Shown: positions 18,070 through 25,938, counted from the stretch's first letter. The stretch is DNA of 64,000 bases from Piscinibacter sp. XHJ-5 (GCF_029855045.1 NZ_CP123228.1:3286001-3350000); one strand, 5' to 3'. Notes: generated by a model from the sequence alone, not told the origin. A program made the numbers and translations.

Positions 18070-19782
18070 ATGAGCAAACCCTCTATGCGACGCGGTACCA
18101 CTGTGGACGGCCAGGAGCTGGCCGTCCGCGCCGCGCAGAACACGATCGCCGCCAATCCGCTGCTTGGGATTCGGGCCGCCGACCTGAAGCTCGCGGCCCG
18201 CGCGCTGCTGAAGGGCGCTGCCGGCCAGCCCAAGCTTTTCGCACGCCACCTCGCGAACTACGCCGGGGAATTGGTCGACGTGGCCCGCGGCACCTCGGTG
18301 ATTCAGGCCGACCCCAAGGACAAGCGCTTTGCCGATCCCGCCTGGCAAAGCAGCTTCCTCTACCGGCGGGTGCTGCAGGCCTACACCTCCACCGGGCAGG
18401 GGCTCGCCCGGTTCATCGACGCCACGGACCTCAGTGCGATCGACAAGGATCGCGCGCGCTTTCTGACTTCATTGATCGTCGATGGCATGGCGCCCAGCAA
18501 CACGGTGCTGGGAAATCCCGCAGCGCTCAAGAAGATGGTGGACACCGGCGGCCTCAGCTTGGTCAAGGGCCTGCAGAACCTGGTCGACGACGTGCGCCAC
18601 AACGGCATGCTGCCCTCGCAGGTGGACAGCACGCCGTTCGAGCTGGGCCGCAACGTTGCCGCGACGCCGGGCGCCGTGGTCTTTCGCAACGAGGTGCTCG
18701 AGCTGATCCAGTACGCGCCGACCACCGCGAAGGTCTACAAGCGCCCGCTCGTGGTCTGCCCCCCGCAGATCAACAAGTTCTACGCGATCGACCTGTCGCG
18801 CGAGAAGAGCCTCGTGCAGTGGATTCTCGACAGCGAGGTTCAGTTGTTCGCGGTGAGCTGGCGCAACCCGACCACGAAGCAGCGCGACTGGAACCTGGAT
18901 ACCTATGTCGCGGCACTCGACGAGGCCGTCGATGCAGCGCGCCAGATCACCGGCAGCCCCGACGTGAATCTGTGGGGCAACTGCTCGGGCGGCATCACGA
19001 TGGCGAGCTACCTCGGCTGGCTGGCCGCCCGTGGCCAGCGCAAGGTCGCCAGCGCGGTAGCGGCCGTGTGCGTGCTCGACATGTCGACCACCGAGCACAC
19101 GACGGTGGGCCTGTTCACCACACCGGCGACCGTCAAGGCAGCGAAGGCGGTGTCACGCGAACGTGGCGTCGTCAGCGGTCGCGAAATGGCGCGCATGTTC
19201 GCGTGGCTGCGGCCGAACGACCTGATCTGGAACTACTGGGTCAACAACTATCTGCTCGGCAACAAGCCGCCGGCCTTCGACATCCTGCACTGGAACGCAG
19301 ACACCACGCGCCTGCCGGCCGGCCTGCACGCCGACTACCTCGACCTCATCGAAAGCAACCCGTTCCTCAACGCCGACGCGCTGACGGTCTGCGGCATGCC
19401 CATCGACATGGGCAAGGTGAACGTGGACGCCTACGTCGTGGGCGGCATCACCGACCACATCACGCCATGGCAGGGCTGTCACGGGACGGCGCGCATCTAT
19501 GGCAGCGACACGACCTTCGTGCTGGCGAACTCGGGGCACCTGCAAAGCCTGATCAACCCGCCGACGAATCCGAAGGCGTTCTTCCTTACGGGCAAGGCCG
19601 GCGAAGCAGCGCCCGATGCGTGGGCCGAGCAAGCGACTCGCCACGAGGGAAGCTGGTGGCCGCACTGGCGCGCCTGGATCGGCAAGCACTCGGGCGCAAA
19701 GGTGGCGGCGCGGGCGAAACTGGGCAGCCGCAAGCACCCGGCGGGCGATGCGGCACCCGGGGCCTACGTGAGGGAGCCGTGA
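18070..19782 (+). CDS. phaC: Class II (medium-chain-length) polyhydroxyalkanoate synthase
   Basis: A 570-residue PHA synthase that polymerises hydroxyacyl-CoA. The lipase-like box GNCSGG holds the nucleophile Cys305; Asp461 (GGITDHITPW) and His489 (NSGHLQS) complete the triad. Landmarks DKRFADPAW, FRNEVLELIQYAPTT, PPQINKFYAIDLS, RPNDLIWNYWVNNYLLGN and the C-terminal KLGS...PAGDAAPGAYV match the class II enzymes of Pseudomonas rather than the class I enzymes usual in Burkholderiales. It is followed directly by a PhaZ-type gene, the same pairing as in pseudomonads. It probably stores 3-hydroxyacyl-CoA produced by this catabolic locus. Confidence 0.92.
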   Translation: MSKPSMRRGTTVDGQELAVRAAQNTIAANPLLGIRAADLKLAARALLKGAAGQPKLFARHLANYAGELVDVARGTSVIQADPKDKRFADPAWQSSFLYRRVLQAYTSTGQGLARFIDATDLSAIDKDRARFLTSLIVDGMAPSNTVLGNPAALKKMVDTGGLSLVKGLQNLVDDVRHNGMLPSQVDSTPFELGRNVAATPGAVVFRNEVLELIQYAPTTAKVYKRPLVVCPPQINKFYAIDLSREKSLVQWILDSEVQLFAVSWRNPTTKQRDWNLDTYVAALDEAVDAARQITGSPDVNLWGNCSGGITMASYLGWLAARGQRKVASAVAAVCVLDMSTTEHTTVGLFTTPATVKAAKAVSRERGVVSGREMARMFAWLRPNDLIWNYWVNNYLLGNKPPAFDILHWNADTTRLPAGLHADYLDLIESNPFLNADALTVCGMPIDMGKVNVDAYVVGGITDHITPWQGCHGTARIYGSDTTFVLANSGHLQSLINPPTNPKAFFLTGKAGEAAPDAWAEQATRHEGSWWPHWRAWIGKHSGAKVAARAKLGSRKHPAGDAAPGAYVREP

Positions 19783-20657
19783 ACGCGATGATCGGCAACG
19801 CAGCGCGGCTGAGCGGGGTGCGGGTCGACTGCGCCAGCGGCCTGCACATCGGCAGCCTGCACATCGGGCGCCAGCGTCTGCGCGTCGGCATCCGGCCGGC
19901 GAGCCCGTCGAAGTCCGAAGGGAAGCCGCCGCTGCTGCTCTTCAACGGCATCGGTGCGAACATGGAGCTGACCGCGCCGTTGCTGCACGAGCTCACCGAG
20001 CGTGAAGCGATCGTCTTCGATGCGCCCGGCGCGGGTGCTTCGCCGGCGCCGCTGTTGCCGTACCGGATGTGGCAACTCGCGCGGCTCGCACGGCGTGTGC
20101 TCGATGCACTGGGCTATGGCGTGGTCGATGTGTTCGGCGTGTCGTGGGGCGGCGGCGTGGCCCAGCAATTCGCGGCGCAATATCCGGGACGTTGCCGCCG
20201 CCTGGTGCTGGCTGCCACCGCGATGGGCGCGGTCATGCTGCCGGGCAAGCCCTCGGCGCTGTGGCAGATGATCAGCCCGCGTCGCTACTGGGACAAGAAC
20301 CATTTGCGCCGGATCGCGCCGCAGATCTACGGTGGTGATCTGCGCCATGACCGCGAGGCGTTGCGCGGGCACGTGCAGGCCATGCGTGGCGGCACCACCT
20401 ACGGCTACGCGCTGCAGTTGCTGGCGATGCTGGGCTGGACCAGCTTGCCGCTGCTGTGGCGGATTCGCCAGCCGACGCTGGTGCTGGCCGGCAGCGACGA
20501 CCCGCTGGTGCCGCTGGCCAATGGGCGCTGGCTGGCGCGACTGCTGCGAGAGGGTCGACTCGAAGTGATCGATTGCGGCCATCTGTTTCTGGTGACCCGC
20601 TCGGCGCGCATTGCGCGCTCGATCGAAGATTTCCTTGATGAAGAAAGGTCGGTGTGA
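19779..20657 (+). CDS. phaZ: Intracellular mcl-PHA depolymerase-type alpha/beta hydrolase
   Basis: A 292-residue alpha/beta hydrolase very like the granule-bound PhaZ of pseudomonads: LLLFNGIGANMEL, FDAPGAGASPAPLLPYR, the nucleophile elbow GVSWGG (Ser122), VLAATAMGAVMLPGKP, SPRRY, RIAPQIYGG, RQPTLVLAGSDDPLVPL (Asp) and CGHLFLVTR (His). It hydrolyses stored medium-chain PHA to hydroxyacids. The GTG at 19779 overlaps the phaC stop (GTGA); an ATG nine bases later at 19788 is better spaced from an AGGGAG and may be the real start. The phaC-phaZ pair indicates a mobilisable PHA cycle. Confidence 0.9.
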   Translation: MNAMIGNAARLSGVRVDCASGLHIGSLHIGRQRLRVGIRPASPSKSEGKPPLLLFNGIGANMELTAPLLHELTEREAIVFDAPGAGASPAPLLPYRMWQLARLARRVLDALGYGVVDVFGVSWGGGVAQQFAAQYPGRCRRLVLAATAMGAVMLPGKPSALWQMISPRRYWDKNHLRRIAPQIYGGDLRHDREALRGHVQAMRGGTTYGYALQLLAMLGWTSLPLLWRIRQPTLVLAGSDDPLVPLANGRWLARLLREGRLEVIDCGHLFLVTRSARIARSIEDFLDEERSV

Positions 20658-20658
20658 A

Positions 20659-21279
20659 GTGACCAAAGGACAGGAAGCATTGCAGCGCTTGCGCGAAGGA
20701 AACGAGCGCTACGTCACGGAGGCGAGCGGCGGGGAGGCATTCCTGCGGCGCATGCGACGCGCCAAGACCATCCTCACGCAGGAGCCGTTCGCCATCATCC
20801 TCGGCTGCTCCGACTCGCGGGTACCGGTCGAGATCGTGTTCGACCAGGACCTCGGCGACCTGTTCGTCATCCGCGTCGCCGGCAATGTGGTCACCCCTTC
20901 GCAACTCGGCAGCGTCGAGTACGCCGCCGAGCAGTTCGGCACGCGGCTGGTCGTGGTGCTGGGACACACCCACTGCGGCGCGATCCTCGGCACGCTGGAG
21001 CAACTCCGCCGGCCCACGGAGGCCCGCTCTCCGCACATGCGCTTCATTGCCAACTGCATCAGGCCGGCATTGACCGACCTGTTGGCTCCCGAACGCAGCT
21101 ACGACCGGGAGACCCTGATCCGGAAAAGCATTCGAGCGAACGTGCGCCAGTCGGTCGAGCAGATGCGGCACGGCTCGAAGATCCTTGAACGCCTGATCGA
21201 GAGCGACCAGCTGCTTGTGGTGGGCGCCGAATATTCGCTGGAGACCGGGAGGGTCGAGTTCTTTGATGAGCAGCCGTAG
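20659..21279 (+). CDS. Beta-class carbonic anhydrase
   Basis: A 206-residue zinc enzyme interconverting CO2 and bicarbonate. The motif CSDSRVP carries Cys50 and the Asp52/Arg54 dyad; GHTHCGA carries His103 and Cys106, so all zinc ligands are present. The GTG at 20659, right after the phaZ stop, has AAAGG ten bases upstream; an ATG at 20638 inside phaZ is the alternative. As the last gene of the operon it fits a role in supplying bicarbonate to the biotin carboxylase, or in recapturing CO2. The stop is followed by the palindrome CTGCCGCGGCAG (21290-21301), too short and loopless to call a terminator. Confidence 0.9.
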   Translation: MTKGQEALQRLREGNERYVTEASGGEAFLRRMRRAKTILTQEPFAIILGCSDSRVPVEIVFDQDLGDLFVIRVAGNVVTPSQLGSVEYAAEQFGTRLVVVLGHTHCGAILGTLEQLRRPTEARSPHMRFIANCIRPALTDLLAPERSYDRETLIRKSIRANVRQSVEQMRHGSKILERLIESDQLLVVGAEYSLETGRVEFFDEQP

Positions 21280-21469
21280 AAGTTCTGGCCTGCCGCGGCA
21301 GCGTTTGGAATCCCCATGGAACCGTCATGCTTCACGGTCGTGTCGGCTTTCGGGCGCGGAAACGAGGCGTGCGTACGCTTGCAAAGGGTCGCTAGTTCGC
21401 GCCGAAATGTCCGACTGCGCCGCGTCGAAGGAGACATTCATCATGCCACTAGACGCTTTAGATCATGAC

Positions 21470-21501
21470 GCTATTGCGATAAGTATTCTTATCACCATAG
21501 C
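21470..21501. other. 32-bp palindrome, candidate recombinase core site
   Basis: Left arm GCTATTGCGATAAG and right arm CTTATCACCATAGC match at 12 of 14 positions around the centre TATT. Seen another way, 13-bp arms flank a 6-bp spacer GTATTC with the inner pattern ATAA-N6-TTAT found in dif sites. It lies 26 bp before the GTG start of a tyrosine recombinase, so it may be the crossover site of the element or an autoregulatory operator. Confidence 0.45.
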
Positions 21502-21527
21502 AAGCTGAGGACGATAAACTGGTTCGC

Positions 21528-23216
21528 GTGAAAACACGCCGCAGTGCCTTCATCGCCGAGACTGCTCCGAATGGTCTGCCCGATGCCGACGAGCTTGCGG
21601 CGCTGCGCGCGTGGTACGCCGGGCTCGGAGCGCGCGAGGTGGTGGTGCGGTATCTGGGACACAAGAAGGCCTCTGGGCAGTCGGCTCGGGCGATGCTCAC
21701 GGCGATTCGCCGCCAGCTGGCTCGTTTTGCACGAGAACGACATCGCGACGGCTTGGCCACGCTGTTCCTGCATCCCGGCGCCGAGCGCTTGGAGCGGGCC
21801 AGGGCGGTGCTCGGTGCCCTCGAAACGCTGCGCACGCTGCCACTTCCCGTGCCCGCCATCACTGACGCGGTAGAGCGCTGGCTGCAAGCCCGGGCAGCGG
21901 TGGCGCTGAAGCGGCAGGGCATCGCGACGCTGGCCGATCTGACGCTGCGCATTCCGCGCCGGCGGCGCTGGTGGGCCGGCATCAAGGGGCTCGGAGCCGA
22001 TGGCGCCGCTCGCATCGAGGCGTTCTTTGCCGCGCATCCGGCGCTGACGGAGCGTGCGCGTGCGCTGATCACCGTGCCCCGGTCCGAGGCCGCCCCCTGG
22101 GAGCATCTTGTCGTGCCGGCGGAGGTTGACGGCTCGAAAGGGACGTTCCGTGCACCGCGCGCCACCTGTACCCTGGCTGCCGACAACGACTATGCCGCTG
22201 TGCAGGCTTGGCTGGCGCTGCAGGAATCACCGGCGACGCAGCGGGCCTATCGCAAGGAAGCAGAACGACTGATGCTCTGGGCCATCGTCGAGCGCGGCCG
22301 CGCACTGTCATCGCTGACCACCGAGGACGCGATCGCCTATCGGACCTTCTTGCGCCGGCCGGCGCCACGCGAGCGATGGATTGGACCTGCTAGGCCGCGC
22401 ACATCATCGGAATGGCGCCCCTTCCAGGGAACACTCTCCGCCCGCTCGGTGGCCTACGCGCTGTCTGTCATCGGTGCGCTGTACCGCTGGTTGATCGAGC
22501 AACGTTACGTTCTGGCGAACCCGTTCGCTGGTATCAAGGTGAGGGGAGGCCAACGAGCAGCGGCGCTGGATGCGGCGCGCGGCTTCTCTCAGCATGAGTG
22601 GTCGCTCTTGCGGTCCATTGCCGATGGCATCGAGTGGACGAATGGATGGAGCGAGCCTGCCGCGCAGCGACTGCGGTTTCTGCTGGACTTCTGGCATGCC
22701 ACCGGCTTGCGGCCCCATGAGATCGCCGCGGCGCGACTTGCCAACCTAAGACGCGACGATCACGGCGATGACTGGCTGCATGTGGTCGGCAAGGGCGGCA
22801 AGGCTGGCAGCGTAGCCGTGCCATTGTCGGCGTTGGCTGCCCTTGAGCGCTACCTCATGCAGCGCGCCCTGACGGTAAGCCGCTCGCGCTGGGATCCAAC
22901 GACGCCGCTGTTGCCGGACCTGGGAGGTGAGGGCGGCATCACGTCCTCCCGTCTGTGGGCCGTACTGCGGCGCTTTTTCGACGAAGCGGCCACGCAACTT
23001 GCCGCCGCAAGTCCGTCCACAGCTGACAAGCTGCGACGGGCGACACCGCATTGGCTGCGACATACGCATGCCACGCACGCGCTGGCCGCTGGTGCTGAGC
23101 TCACGACGGTGCGGGACAATCTACGTCATGCCTCGGTTGCGACCACGTCGATCTACTTGCATTCCGACCAAGTCAAGCGGGCGAGACAGATGCGCGACGC
23201 GTTCCCACCCAAGTAG
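21528..23216 (+). CDS. Tyrosine recombinase / integrase with N-terminal DUF3701 domain
   Basis: A 562-residue site-specific recombinase. Residues about 15-110 form a DUF3701-type domain (ADELAALRAWYAGLGAREVV, GQSARAMLTAIRRQLA). A core-binding SAM-like segment follows near 220-340 and the catalytic domain near 360-560. Catalytic residues are the arginine of TGLRPHEIA, the lysine of GKGGK, His508 and Arg511 of HWLRHTHATH, His534 and the nucleophile Tyr543 (TSIYLH); none is missing. It starts with GTG at 21528. It is the only gene of the island on the plus strand and probably drives integration and excision. Family members of this length occur at genomic islands and Xer-related sites. Confidence 0.9.
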   Translation: MKTRRSAFIAETAPNGLPDADELAALRAWYAGLGAREVVVRYLGHKKASGQSARAMLTAIRRQLARFARERHRDGLATLFLHPGAERLERARAVLGALETLRTLPLPVPAITDAVERWLQARAAVALKRQGIATLADLTLRIPRRRRWWAGIKGLGADGAARIEAFFAAHPALTERARALITVPRSEAAPWEHLVVPAEVDGSKGTFRAPRATCTLAADNDYAAVQAWLALQESPATQRAYRKEAERLMLWAIVERGRALSSLTTEDAIAYRTFLRRPAPRERWIGPARPRTSSEWRPFQGTLSARSVAYALSVIGALYRWLIEQRYVLANPFAGIKVRGGQRAAALDAARGFSQHEWSLLRSIADGIEWTNGWSEPAAQRLRFLLDFWHATGLRPHEIAAARLANLRRDDHGDDWLHVVGKGGKAGSVAVPLSALAALERYLMQRALTVSRSRWDPTTPLLPDLGGEGGITSSRLWAVLRRFFDEAATQLAAASPSTADKLRRATPHWLRHTHATHALAAGAELTTVRDNLRHASVATTSIYLHSDQVKRARQMRDAFPPK

Positions 23217-23219
23217 CGA

Positions 23220-23522
23220 CTAGCGATCAGGCAGTGAAAGGAGATTGTCCGTCGTACGCCCATCCGCCAATGTTTGGACGTACTTGATTCGGGCGTTGCT
23301 TTGGACGTGGACCCAAGCGCCTTGCTTTGCCGGATCCCGATCGGGGCACCAAACGATATTGTTGCCGTTCGCCTCGATGAACTCGACCATTTGTTCGCGG
23401 GATGACTGCCCTGAACTAAGCACTGTGCCATTGTCGACCTGATCCCACCAGAGAGTCGTGATGTGCTCGTGTCTGCTACCGCCGCTCATGCGCTTAGCGG
23501 TGCATTTGATCGTTGCCCCCAT
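23220..23522 (-). CDS. DUF3892 domain protein
   Basis: A 100-residue protein that begins MGATIKCTAKR and ends IKYVQTLADGRTTDNLLSLP, the typical start and end of DUF3892 proteins, whose function is not known. It has no signal peptide or membrane segment. AAAGGAG seven bases before the ATG supports the start. It lies tail-to-tail with the integrase gene (3-bp gap). A LexA-type box 167 bp upstream of its start could control it, though the box may belong to something else. Confidence 0.75.
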   Translation of the reverse strand: MGATIKCTAKRMSGGSRHEHITTLWWDQVDNGTVLSSGQSSREQMVEFIEANGNNIVWCPDRDPAKQGAWVHVQSNARIKYVQTLADGRTTDNLLSLPDR

Positions 23523-23833
23523 CGTGGCTCCTTTCTACGCCTGCAGGTCGGGGAACCTTGCTAGCCGTCCGGTCGATGAATTGCATCCTCGATTTATTCC
23601 ATTCGCTCGCACCCGGTGTCTTTAAGGCGGATACCACATCTAGCGTTTTGCCGGCGGTTGTGGGACCCTGGGGCACCATATGTTGGGCCTGTATATACTA
23701 ACAGTATTTCCCCAAAGTGGGGAGCCATGGAACCCGGCGCCGCTGGCGCAGTACCGAATCCCTCCTCGAGGGCAATGCGGTGGAGGAGGGGCCGCGAAGA
23801 TAAATGTCGGGCCGCCGGCATTTTCGGAGCAGC
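23523..23833. other. 311-bp gene-less stretch between DUF3892 gene and retron RT
   Basis: It holds a LexA-type box (23689-23704) and a short hairpin CCCCA-AAG-TGGGG (23710-23722) just after it. An ATG at 23728 with GGGGAG before it opens a frame that soon runs antisense through the reverse transcriptase gene; it shows no recognisable protein and is probably not a gene. The stretch may keep the promoter of a gene lost when the retron cassette arrived. Confidence 0.4.
23689..23704. promoter_or_regulatory. LexA-type SOS box
   Basis: CTGT-ATATACTA-ACAG fits the CTGT-N8-ACAG core, and over 20 positions (23687-23706) it matches 15 bases of the enterobacterial/betaproteobacterial LexA consensus, including the trailing TA. 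The AT-rich interior in GC-rich DNA argues against chance. The nearest downstream start on the minus strand is the DUF3892 gene; on the plus strand no convincing gene follows. Confidence 0.5.
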
Positions 23834-24760
23834 TCAGGGTGATGGCTGCTTGCCAACGTTCGAGGCCTTCTGCACAACCGCCAATCCGTACTTGTCGATA
23901 AGGCTGTTCTTGAAGTCGGGATCAAAGCCGGAGGCATACGCAAGCAGCCCGGCTAGCGTTGCACGCTCTTCTACCGAAAGGCCACCGTATGTGTGCAACA
24001 TCGCGCGAATGCGTCGCTTTAGCTGTCGACCAATGTATGTATTGCCATCGCTCCCTAGGACTATTCCGGTGACGCGGCGGGCGCCCTTCTTGGACGAATG
24101 TCGCGTCTTGGCGGAGTTGAGGACAAGGCCGGCGGGCGTTGCCAGGTTGGCGATGATTGAGCTGACTTCGATCTCCAGTGCGCCCAGGATGTTGGGCTGC
24201 TTCGTGGAAAAGAAGAGGTCGTCCGCGTACCGCGTGTAGTTGACTTGGTGCTTCGAGCACAGACCCGACAACTGGACGTCCATGTCTTGGCAAACAGCGT
24301 TTGCAATCGCCGGTGAGGTTGGGGCGCCGATCGTCAACGAGCCGAACCGGAAAGCAAGATTGCAGAAGAGAACGGTGTCGTCATTGCTCCAGTCCGAAAA
24401 CAAGGCGGGGTGGTCCTGGATGTACCGCTTGAGATCGGCCGCCGTGATGGAAGCAAAGAAGTCCGCGAAGTCCATGCGCAGGAGAAACTTGCTCTCGCGG
24501 TGAACGGACGCGTTGTCCAGGATCGATATACCCCGGCGATACGCCATCGCGGCTGGGTGGACTGGCCACTTGGCGACCACCTCCCGCAATAGCCAACGCT
24601 GCAAAGCTTTGAGGGGACGAGCCGGATGAAATATCGTCCGAGTCCCCCCGCCATGCTTCTTGATCGCGTACTGCTTGTAGCTGTGAGACGCGGCATGGGC
24701 GATGCTGAGAATGTGAGCCTCGGGTAGACCCAACGCGTTGGACATCTGCTGGACAATCAT
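23834..24760 (-). CDS. Retron reverse transcriptase
   Basis: A 308-residue reverse transcriptase that copies part of its own RNA into multicopy single-stranded DNA. The retron-specific motifs are all visible: NASVH (residues 83-87, the NAxxH of region X), the catalytic aspartate in LRMDFADFF (Asp97), GAPTSPAIAN (145-154), the YADD box (178-181) and VTG (230-232, region Y). No maturase domain is present, excluding group II introns. The start overlaps the end of the effector gene (ATGA), so the two are coupled, in the order RNA-effector-RT of type II-A retrons. The gene is less GC-rich than the chromosomal flanks. Confidence 0.93.
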   Translation of the reverse strand: MIVQQMSNALGLPEAHILSIAHAASHSYKQYAIKKHGGGTRTIFHPARPLKALQRWLLREVVAKWPVHPAAMAYRRGISILDNASVHRESKFLLRMDFADFFASITAADLKRYIQDHPALFSDWSNDDTVLFCNLAFRFGSLTIGAPTSPAIANAVCQDMDVQLSGLCSKHQVNYTRYADDLFFSTKQPNILGALEIEVSSIIANLATPAGLVLNSAKTRHSSKKGARRVTGIVLGSDGNTYIGRQLKRRIRAMLHTYGGLSVEERATLAGLLAYASGFDPDFKNSLIDKYGLAVVQKASNVGKQPSP

Positions 24761-25680
24761 TTCCCTTCCTCGCTAAACGCCGCAAGCACGTCGCGCGCAT
24801 CAGGGAGCGTGAGAATCACGGATACGTGGTTCGCGCGTTGTGTGCGTAGATCAAGCATCCTCTGATGGTGGTACGGAGAGGCAAGCGCAGTACTGGACGA
24901 TGGCGCGTAGAAAACATATGGAGTGCCCCGAACCTGCACGGTACGGCTACGCAGCAATCCCATGGACTCCGCCAATCCGACCAGAGTGGCGATTTCGACC
25001 TCTTGGTCGGGACTGTGCGTCACGATCTTTTCGATGTAGTACTGAAGCATCCCGATGGTCACGGGATACGTTACTGCGACCAGATCGCAGAGGAAGAAAA
25101 GAAGATGCTTGCGGTTCGTCGAGAGGTCGACAACCTTCGTGCTGCTGGGCTTAGGAATCTTGCTGATGCGATCCTCAATTTCGCCTACGCATTCGAGGAT
25201 CGTGTCGAGTGGAACGAAGACAGTTGGACGAAAACTGGAGTCGCGATCGATCCATCTGATAGGACCGGTCATGATGAAGGACTCCTGTCCCTTGTACTTC
25301 TGATCGACGATGGGAAGCAGCTTGGCACGTAGTTCGTCGCTGAGAGCGAATGCCCCCAGCTCGGCGAAGGTGCCCGGGCTTTCAACGATTACGATGACTA
25401 TGTCTGCGAGCTCGGCGAGTTCCGCCTCCATCTGCAGCGCCGTCATTTGGCTTTCGTGCGCCGTGATGTGCTCCCACACACGTTCCGCATAGAACACCCC
25501 AAGAAGTCCCTGGACGTGCTTTAGGAGATACGTGCGCAGCCTTTCGCGACGCGAGCTGTTGGCGCCACCGCAAAGAAAGATTGAACGCCCATGGCGACGA
25601 AACCGGTACCGCTCAGAACGAATTCGAGCGAGCAGATCGTCGCGAACTGGAACGTAGCGAGGATGCTCGAGCCACAACAA
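24757..25680 (-). CDS. Retron effector, nucleoside-deoxyribosyltransferase-like (St85/Ec86 type)
   Basis: A 307-residue protein matching the toxic effector of type II-A retrons. Residues 30-150 form an NDT-like domain: SIFLCGG (33-39), YAERVWEH (64-71), the catalytic-type segment VESPGTFAELGAF (99-111) and SFIMTGPI. Residues about 165-300 resemble a winged-helix part. In the family the effector is held inactive by the RT-msDNA complex and, once released on phage attack, breaks down nucleotides or modifies a host target. It starts at TTG 25680, with TAGGAG eight bases upstream; stop codons just before exclude a longer form. Confidence 0.85.
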   Translation of the reverse strand: MLWLEHPRYVPVRDDLLARIRSERYRFRRHGRSIFLCGGANSSRRERLRTYLLKHVQGLLGVFYAERVWEHITAHESQMTALQMEAELAELADIVIVIVESPGTFAELGAFALSDELRAKLLPIVDQKYKGQESFIMTGPIRWIDRDSSFRPTVFVPLDTILECVGEIEDRISKIPKPSSTKVVDLSTNRKHLLFFLCDLVAVTYPVTIGMLQYYIEKIVTHSPDQEVEIATLVGLAESMGLLRSRTVQVRGTPYVFYAPSSSTALASPYHHQRMLDLRTQRANHVSVILTLPDARDVLAAFSEEGK

Positions 25681-25687
25681 GGAAGAT

Positions 25688-25809
25688 GCTCCTACCTGAC
25701 TCGGCCCCCGGAGCGCAGCGGAGGGGGAGAATGTCTATCAATTCTTACGGGCTGGCTGAACACCAGCCACAACACTCAGTTTGAACCGAATGGTGTGTAC
25801 GCTAGGAGC
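25688..25809 (-). ncRNA. Predicted retron msr-msd RNA
   Basis: The 122-nt minus-strand segment directly before the effector gene has terminal inverted repeats GCTCCTA (a1, plus 25803-25809) and TAGGAGC (a2, plus 25688-25694). a1 is followed at once by GCG, so the context CCTAGCG resembles the CTTAGCG of retron Eco1, with the guanosine opposite plus 25802 as likely branch point. Inside are a hairpin TGGCTG-GTGTT-CAGCCA in the msr part and a C5/G5 stem (CCCCC...GGGGG) enclosed by GAC...GTC as candidate msd stem. a2 contains the effector's ribosome binding site. Position and order fit type II-A retrons; the a1/a2 stem is short, so the ends are tentative. Confidence 0.5.
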
Positions 25810-25898
25810 GCCGAGATTTTCTGCAGCGGCCGCCAAATCTGTCAAGCGTTGGCTGCTCGGACTGGCGGCCCGAGGCGACATCGGTGCAAGGGCAGTGC

Positions 25899-25938
25899 AG
25901 AACAAGGAACTGCGTTAGAGAACAAGGAACTGCGATAG
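25899..25938. repeat. Tandem 20-bp direct repeat
   Basis: Two adjacent copies of AGAACAAGGAACTGCGTTAG differ at one base (GTTAG versus GATAG). They lie about 90 bp upstream of the predicted retron RNA, between it and the Mrr-like gene. They could be a regulator binding site or a scar of cassette insertion. Two GC-rich hairpins (CGCGCG-CTCA-CGCGCG at 25951-25966 and a GCAGG/CCTGC stem) follow toward the Mrr-like gene's stop; no U-run is seen. Confidence 0.7.

Noticed and set aside
15957..20657. Open frame of 1566 codons on the plus strand running over the YeiH, Bug, PHA synthase and PhaZ genes
   Set aside because: Only its last part is the real PhaZ frame; the rest is arginine-rich shadow sequence typical of alternate frames in high-GC coding DNA.
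21290..21301. Palindrome CTGCCGCGGCAG after the carbonic anhydrase stop
   Set aside because: No loop and no T-run; not enough for a terminator call.
23616..24239. Plus-strand frame downstream of the SOS box, antisense to the retron RT
   Set aside because: Most of it mirrors the RT gene and no domain is recognisable; the LexA box alone does not make it a gene.
25681..25740. Rho-independent terminator from the C5/G5 hairpin before the effector gene
   Set aside because: No T-run follows and it lies directly before a gene on the same strand; better explained as the msd stem.
25899..25938. Possible CRISPR repeats
   Set aside because: Two adjacent copies without spacers and no cas genes in the window.
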